From the NCBI RefSeq assembly GCF_012562605.1, contig NZ_CP046224.1, forward strand, positions 36,821 to 57,867: a DNA stretch of 21,047 nt. Direction: 5' to 3'. Numbering within the stretch: the first letter of the stretch is position 1; the number at the start of each line of letters is the position of its first letter. Below the pieces are notes generated by a model that saw nothing but the letters and a program-made list of their open reading frames with translations, did not search any database and was not told the origin of the DNA. Positions 16,691 to 21,047 of this stretch are shown here, in pieces. A program made the position numbers and the translations under genes. Origin of the DNA: Enterobacteriaceae endosymbiont of Plateumaris sericea (GTDB lineage Bacteria > Pseudomonadota > Gammaproteobacteria > Enterobacterales > Enterobacteriaceae).

Positions 16691-17791
16691 TTATAAAGGT
16701 TTTAATTTTAATCTTAAATCTTTTCCTATTTTTTTTATATTAGTAAAATTAAATTTTAGTACATCATTCATATTAAAAAATTCATTAAAATTACAAAAAT
16801 TTAATGCAATATTACCTAATAATTTAGGTGATAAATAGACTATTAGTTCATCAACTAATTTATTTTTTAATAAAGATCCCGTTAATATACTTCCAGCTTC
16901 TATAAGAATATTATTTATACCTTTTGTTCCTAATTTTTTAAATAAATAGTGTAGATTTAATAAACCATTTTTTTCTGGAATGATTATTTGTTCAACATAA
17001 TAAGGCCATTTTTCAAATGTATATTTTAATCTAATTAATAATATTTTTCCTGGAAATAATATTAATTTATCAGTAGGTTTTATTAAATTACGTCTATCTA
17101 AAATAATTCTTATTGGTTGTCGTAATAAATTTCTAGGATATATTTTCTTTATATAATAATTTAATTCATCCCAACGAACTAATAAAATAGCATTATCTTT
17201 TAAAATTGTATTACTTGTGCTTAAAATAGCAGAACTTTTAGCTCTAAGTTTTTGAACATCTTTTCTAGATTCTATAGAAGATATCCATTTACTTATACCA
17301 TTATAAAGGCCTATTTTACCATCTAAAGATATTGCTAATTTTAATTGTATATAAGGAAAACCTGTACGCATTCTTTTAAAAAATCCTAAATTTAATTTTT
17401 CAGCTTTTTTAGATAAAAAATTAGATTTGATTTTTATTCCAAATTTTTTTAATAATTTTAATCCACATCCATTTATTTTAGGATTAGGATCTTTATTTGC
17501 TATAATAACACGTTTAACTTTAGCTTTTATTAAAGCATTACAACAAGGAGGAGTTAAATTAGAATAATTACATGGTTCTAGTGTTATATAAACAGTAGAA
17601 TTTTTTGCAAGTTTTCCTGCCATATTTAAAGCATTAATTTCTGCATGATGTTGTCCAGATTTTAAATGATATCCAGTACCAACAATTTTATTATTATTAA
17701 CTATTACACAACCTACATTAGGATTAGGAGTAGTTGTAAAAACACCTAATTTTGCTAATGTAATTGCATATTTCATATATACTTTATCCAT
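16691..17791 (-). CDS. ribD: Bifunctional riboflavin deaminase/reductase RibD
   Basis: RibD deaminates the pyrimidine made by GTP cyclohydrolase II and then reduces its ribosyl group with NADPH. From ATG 17791 the product is 366 residues (E. coli 367), beginning MDKVYMKYAITLAKLGVF, which aligns with the E. coli start; an upstream in-frame GTG at 17806 would add five residues. The deaminase domain (about 1-145) keeps the zinc ligands in HHAEINAL and PCxxxxxTPPCC, but the loop between the cysteines reads NYSNLTPP instead of the usual SHxGRTPP. The reductase domain (about 146-366) keeps FKRMRTGFPYIQLKLAISLD, WISS, LRQPIRIILD and LVDELIVYLSPKLLG. It heads ribD-ribH-nusB, divergent from leuA. Confidence 0.95.
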   Translation of the reverse strand: MDKVYMKYAITLAKLGVFTTTPNPNVGCVIVNNNKIVGTGYHLKSGQHHAEINALNMAGKLAKNSTVYITLEPCNYSNLTPPCCNALIKAKVKRVIIANKDPNPKINGCGLKLLKKFGIKIKSNFLSKKAEKLNLGFFKRMRTGFPYIQLKLAISLDGKIGLYNGISKWISSIESRKDVQKLRAKSSAILSTSNTILKDNAILLVRWDELNYYIKKIYPRNLLRQPIRIILDRRNLIKPTDKLILFPGKILLIRLKYTFEKWPYYVEQIIIPEKNGLLNLHYLFKKLGTKGINNILIEAGSILTGSLLKNKLVDELIVYLSPKLLGNIALNFCNFNEFFNMNDVLKFNFTNIKKIGKDLRLKLKPL

Positions 17792-18212
17792 TATTATAAT
17801 ATTCACTTTATAAAATATTTATAAAATAATATTTAAATTTTTTATAGAAAGTAAAGTTTAATATATAAATATATTAAATATTTTTAAAATTAATTATAAA
17901 ATTATTAAAATTTTTTTTTAATATTTAATAAATTTGAAAATTCTAGTTACTAACTATATTAATAGTATAATTCAAAATTATTTAAAATTAATATTTATTA
18001 TATAACTTTTTTAAATTATAAAATATATTTTTAATAATATTAATACATTTACAATTACTAATTATATAATTTATATATTCAATATAAATATTTAATTTTC
18101 TAATAAAAAATTAAAACTCTTGTGAAATTTTTAATTAAATTATATATCTGATATTAAAGAAAATTAATAATATATTTAACTAAAGTTTTTATTAAAAGAG
18201 ATTAATATTTTT
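17792..18212. other. Divergent AT-rich spacer between ribD and leuA
   Basis: About 420 bp with no recognisable protein, tRNA or riboswitch. It must hold the ribD and leuA promoters, but I see only weak -35/-10 pairs. No ATG-initiated leucine-rich leader peptide is present upstream of leuA on the plus strand, and there is no GC hairpin with a T run, so the leuL-type attenuator of enteric bacteria appears lost. No FMN riboswitch is visible before ribD. A 13-base odd palindrome, TAGTTA-C-TAACTA (17944-17956), is present but within chance for this composition. AAAGAGA about 12 bases before leuA is a plausible ribosome binding site. Confidence 0.6.
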
Positions 18213-19760
18213 ATGAAAGAAAAAATTATTATTTTTGATACAACACTAAGAGATGGAGAACAATCTTTAAAAACAAGTTTAAATACTAAAGAAAAAGTAG
18301 AAATAGCTTTAGCATTGGAATCAATGGGTATTGATATAATAGAAGTTGGATTTCCAATTTCTTCTCCCGGAGATTTTAAATCTTTTCAAACAATAGCAAA
18401 AATTATAAAAAATAGTAAAATATGTGGTTTAGCTAGATGTAAAGAAAAAGATATTGATATAGCTTATGAAGCTTTAAAAATTTCTTCTAATTTTAGAATT
18501 CATATTTTTTTAGCAACTTCTCCAATACATATTATTACAAAATTAAAAAGTACTTTAAATAAAGTAATTGAACGTATTATTTTTATGATAAAATATGCTA
18601 GAAAATATACTGATGATATTGAATTTTCTTGTGAAGATGCTGGTAGAACACCCATAGATGATTTATGTTTAGTTGTTCAATCTGCTATAAAGGCAGGAGC
18701 AACTACAATTAATATACCTGATACAGTAGGTTATACTTTTCCTAATGAATACAGTAATTTAATTTATACTTTAAAAAATAAAGTATCTAATATTGATAAA
18801 TGTATTATATCTGTACATACACATAATGATTTAGGTATGGCAGTAGGAAATGCTATTACTGCTATTAATGCAGGAGCTAGACAAATAGAAGGTACGATTA
18901 ATGGCATAGGAGAAAGAGCTGGAAATTGTGCTTTAGAAGAAGTAATAATGGCATTATATACTCATAAAAAAGATATAAATTTTTTTACTAATATTAATTA
19001 TAATAATATATATTATACAAGCAATATTGTTAGTGAAATATGTAATATTCCTATAGCTATTAACAAAGCTATTGTAGGTAAAAATGCTTTTTCCCATTCT
19101 TCAGGAATTCATCAAGATGGAATAATAAAAAATAAATATACTTATGAAATTTTAAATCCTAAAATTATAGGTTTAACTAAAACAGAACTTAATCTTACTT
19201 CAAAATCAGGAAGAGCTGCTATAAAATATCATATGCAATTAATGGGATATAAAGATAATGATTATGATATAAATAAATTATATAATAATTTTATTATATT
19301 AGCAGAAAAAAAAGGACGAATATTTAATTATGATTTAGAATCTTTAGCATTTAATAGTGAATTTGAAAATACAACCAAATATTATTCTTTACAATATTTT
19401 ACTATTCAGTCTACATATAATTTAATTTCAACTATAAATTTAAAATTAAAATGTGGTAATTTAATAATATTAGAATCAGCAATAGGTACAAATCATATAA
19501 ATACAATTTGTAAAGTTATAAATAAAATTACAAATTATAATTTTTATATTATTAAATATAAATTTAATACTAAAAATTATAATAAAAAAATTATTCATAA
19601 AGTTAATATACAAATTTCTTATAAGAAAAAAATATTTAATGGAATAGAATTTTCTAAAGATATAATGAAAGCTTCAGTTAATGCTATAATTAATATTATT
19701 AATAGTATATGGAGATTTAATCAAGTTAAAAAAAATATATTAAAAATAAATACTAAATAA
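18213..19760 (+). CDS. leuA: 2-isopropylmalate synthase, with eroded leucine-sensing domain
   Basis: LeuA condenses acetyl-CoA with 2-ketoisovalerate, the committed and normally leucine-inhibited step of leucine synthesis. The product is 515 residues (E. coli 523). The catalytic TIM barrel is fully conserved: [11 protein letters not shown] with metal ligand Asp14, [42 protein letters not shown] with His202 and His204, and [12 protein letters not shown] with Asn238. The linker subdomain keeps [12 protein letters not shown]. The C-terminal regulatory domain (about 390-500) aligns without gaps across its first helix, but GNGPVD reads GTNHIN (425-430), GxDAxG is gone, and the GVG motif reads GIE (477-479). 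It is the first gene of leuABC, with leuB 28 bp downstream. Confidence 0.97.
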   Translation: MKEKIIIFDTTLRDGEQSLKTSLNTKEKVEIALALESMGIDIIEVGFPISSPGDFKSFQTIAKIIKNSKICGLARCKEKDIDIAYEALKISSNFRIHIFLATSPIHIITKLKSTLNKVIERIIFMIKYARKYTDDIEFSCEDAGRTPIDDLCLVVQSAIKAGATTINIPDTVGYTFPNEYSNLIYTLKNKVSNIDKCIISVHTHNDLGMAVGNAITAINAGARQIEGTINGIGERAGNCALEEVIMALYTHKKDINFFTNINYNNIYYTSNIVSEICNIPIAINKAIVGKNAFSHSSGIHQDGIIKNKYTYEILNPKIIGLTKTELNLTSKSGRAAIKYHMQLMGYKDNDYDINKLYNNFIILAEKKGRIFNYDLESLAFNSEFENTTKYYSLQYFTIQSTYNLISTINLKLKCGNLIILESAIGTNHINTICKVINKITNYNFYIIKYKFNTKNYNKKIIHKVNIQISYKKKIFNGIEFSKDIMKASVNAIINIINSIWRFNQVKKNILKINTK

Positions 19761-19788
19761 ACTTTACTATTTTTTGGATAAAATTATT

Positions 19789-20880
19789 ATGTCTAATGTA
19801 TTTAAAATTGCAATTTTACCTGGAGATGGTATAGGTCCTGAAATAATGAATCAAGCAATTAAAGTATTAAATAAAGTAAAATATTATCTGAATATAAATA
19901 TTATTACTAATGAATATTTAGTTGGAGGATCTGCTATTGATACATATGGTGAAGCTTTACCTAAAAAAACATTATTGGGTTGTGAAGAATCTAATGCAAT
20001 ATTATTTGGATCAGTTGGAGGGCCTAAATGGGATTATTTACCATTAAATAAAAGACCTGAAAAAAATTCTTTATTAAAATTAAGAAAACATTTTAACCTT
20101 TTTATAAATTTACGACCTGCATATATTTATAAAAATTTATATATGTTAAGTCCTTTAAAAAAAAATATTCTTGATAAAGGATTTAATATTCTTTGTATAA
20201 GAGAATTAACAGGAGGAATATATTTTGGTAATCCAAATGGAAGAAAAGGAACTGGAATAAATGAATATGCATTTGATACAGAAATATATTATAGATTTGA
20301 AATAGAAAGAATAGCTCATATGGCTTTTAATTTTGCTTTACAAAGAAATAAAACAATATGTTCAATTGATAAAGCTAATGTATTAAATACATCTATTATG
20401 TGGCGTGAAATTTTAAAAAATTTATCTCATAAATATTCACAAGTTAAATTAAATTTTATGTATATTGATAATGCTGTTATGCAATTAATGAAAAATCCAT
20501 CTCAATTTGATGTAATTTTATCTACTAATTTATTTGGAGATATTATTTCTGATCAATGTGCTATGATTACAGGATCTATTGGTAATTTACCTTCTGCTAG
20601 TTTAAATAATAAATTTTTTGGTTTATATGAACCAGCTGGAGGTTCAGCGCCAGATATTGCAGGAAAAAATATTGCTAATCCTATTGCTCAAATTTTATCA
20701 TTATCTATGTTAATAGAATATAGTTTAAAAAATAAAAATATTTCTAAAAAAATAGAAAATGCAATTGAACAAGTTTTAAATTTAGGATATAGAACTAAAG
20801 ATTTATTTACTAATCAATCAAATGAAATAATAGTAACAACAGAAGATATGGGAACATTAATTACTGAATATATAACATAG
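19789..20880 (+). CDS. leuB: 3-isopropylmalate dehydrogenase
   Basis: LeuB oxidises and decarboxylates 3-isopropylmalate with NAD+ to 2-ketoisocaproate. From ATG 19789 the product is 363 residues, the E. coli length, starting [20 protein letters not shown]. An in-frame TTG at 19774 would add five residues, but the GGA at 19776-19778 fits better as the ribosome binding site for the ATG. Conserved segments are [28 protein letters not shown] (substrate arginines), [34 protein letters not shown] (catalytic lysine), [24 protein letters not shown] (metal aspartates), and the NAD-binding [20 protein letters not shown]. It ends with TAG, nine bases before leuC. Confidence 0.97.
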   Translation: MSNVFKIAILPGDGIGPEIMNQAIKVLNKVKYYLNINIITNEYLVGGSAIDTYGEALPKKTLLGCEESNAILFGSVGGPKWDYLPLNKRPEKNSLLKLRKHFNLFINLRPAYIYKNLYMLSPLKKNILDKGFNILCIRELTGGIYFGNPNGRKGTGINEYAFDTEIYYRFEIERIAHMAFNFALQRNKTICSIDKANVLNTSIMWREILKNLSHKYSQVKLNFMYIDNAVMQLMKNPSQFDVILSTNLFGDIISDQCAMITGSIGNLPSASLNNKFFGLYEPAGGSAPDIAGKNIANPIAQILSLSMLIEYSLKNKNISKKIENAIEQVLNLGYRTKDLFTNQSNEIIVTTEDMGTLITEYIT

Positions 20881-20889
20881 GAAAATATT

Positions 20890-21047
20890 ATGGGAAAAAC
20901 ATTATATGAAAAAATATATGATCGCCATGTTATTTGTAAATTAAAAAATAATACAACAATATTATATATTGATAGACATTTTATTCATGAGGTAACTTCA
21001 CCACAAGCTTTTGAAGCATTACGTAATAAAAAAAGAATAGTTTATAG
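20890..21047 (+). CDS. leuC: 3-isopropylmalate dehydratase large subunit (partial, N-terminal 52 residues)
   Basis: LeuC, with LeuD, is the iron-sulfur isomerase converting 2- to 3-isopropylmalate. Only the first 52 codons lie in the window. They begin [15 protein letters not shown] and include [17 protein letters not shown], the family's N-terminal signature, closely matching E. coli LeuC. The iron-sulfur cysteines lie beyond the edge. Its position nine bases after leuB continues the standard leuABCD order, and leuD is expected next. Confidence 0.94.
   Translation, partial: MGKTLYEKIYDRHVICKLKNNTTILYIDRHFIHEVTSPQAFEALRNKKRIVY

Noticed and set aside
17944..17956. Odd palindrome TAGTTA-C-TAACTA upstream of leuA, possible operator
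   Set aside because: Arms of six bases are expected by chance at this base composition, and it matches no operator known to me.
17792..18212. FMN riboswitch before ribD
   Set aside because: No conserved RFN-element blocks; the sequence is almost pure A/T without the G-rich helices that structure requires.
1..21047. Alternative genetic code with TGA read as tryptophan
   Set aside because: ligA ends at TGA at the expected C-terminus, and tryptophans in conserved motifs are encoded by TGG.

Overview
This window looks like part of the chromosome of a long-term, vertically inherited insect endosymbiont derived from the Enterobacterales. Base composition is extremely AT-rich (roughly one-fifth G+C by eye). 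Almost every synonymous site is A or T, and lysine, asparagine and isoleucine are heavily over-used. Genes are tightly packed, and nearly every one is a close, full-length relative of an E. coli housekeeping or biosynthetic gene. I see no transposons, phage genes, integrases, CRISPR arrays, tRNA or rRNA genes. The genus cannot be fixed from this window alone.

Layout. Positions 1-12896 hold nine genes on the minus strand. In transcription order they are hisS, bamB, der, dusA, dnaB, cysS, ligA, dapD and metE, with metE running off the left edge. A 388-bp gene-free divergent spacer (12897-13284) separates hisS from a short plus-strand group, tadA-glyA-yajL (13285-15614). yajL converges on the minus-strand group ribD-ribH-nusB (17791-15750). 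A second large non-coding divergent spacer (17792-18212) separates ribD from leuA-leuB-leuC on the plus strand, with leuC cut by the right edge.

How the genes fit together. One set is nutritional: metE (methionine), dapD (lysine/diaminopimelate), leuABC (leucine), ribD and ribH (riboflavin) and glyA (one-carbon units and glycine). The other set is minimal-cell housekeeping: dnaB and ligA (replication), hisS and cysS (tRNA charging), tadA and dusA (tRNA modification), der (50S assembly), nusB (rRNA antitermination) and bamB (outer-membrane assembly). This combination of amino-acid and vitamin provisioning with a stripped core is typical of obligate insect symbionts.

What stands out. There is no obviously new multi-gene system here. 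The interesting signals are molecular erosion inside otherwise intact genes. LeuA keeps all metal-binding and catalytic residues but has lost several signature motifs of its leucine-sensing domain, suggesting loss of feedback inhibition. Der has a degenerate first GTPase domain, a shortened linker and no basic tail. RibD has lost most of the conserved loop between its zinc cysteines. Several junctions read as collapsed E. coli gene order: bamB-hisS without yfgM, dusA-dnaB without pspG/qorA, and nusB facing yajL without the thiL-to-thiI block. Long A tracts sit in frame inside metE, der and ligA, and several genes start at TTG or GTG.
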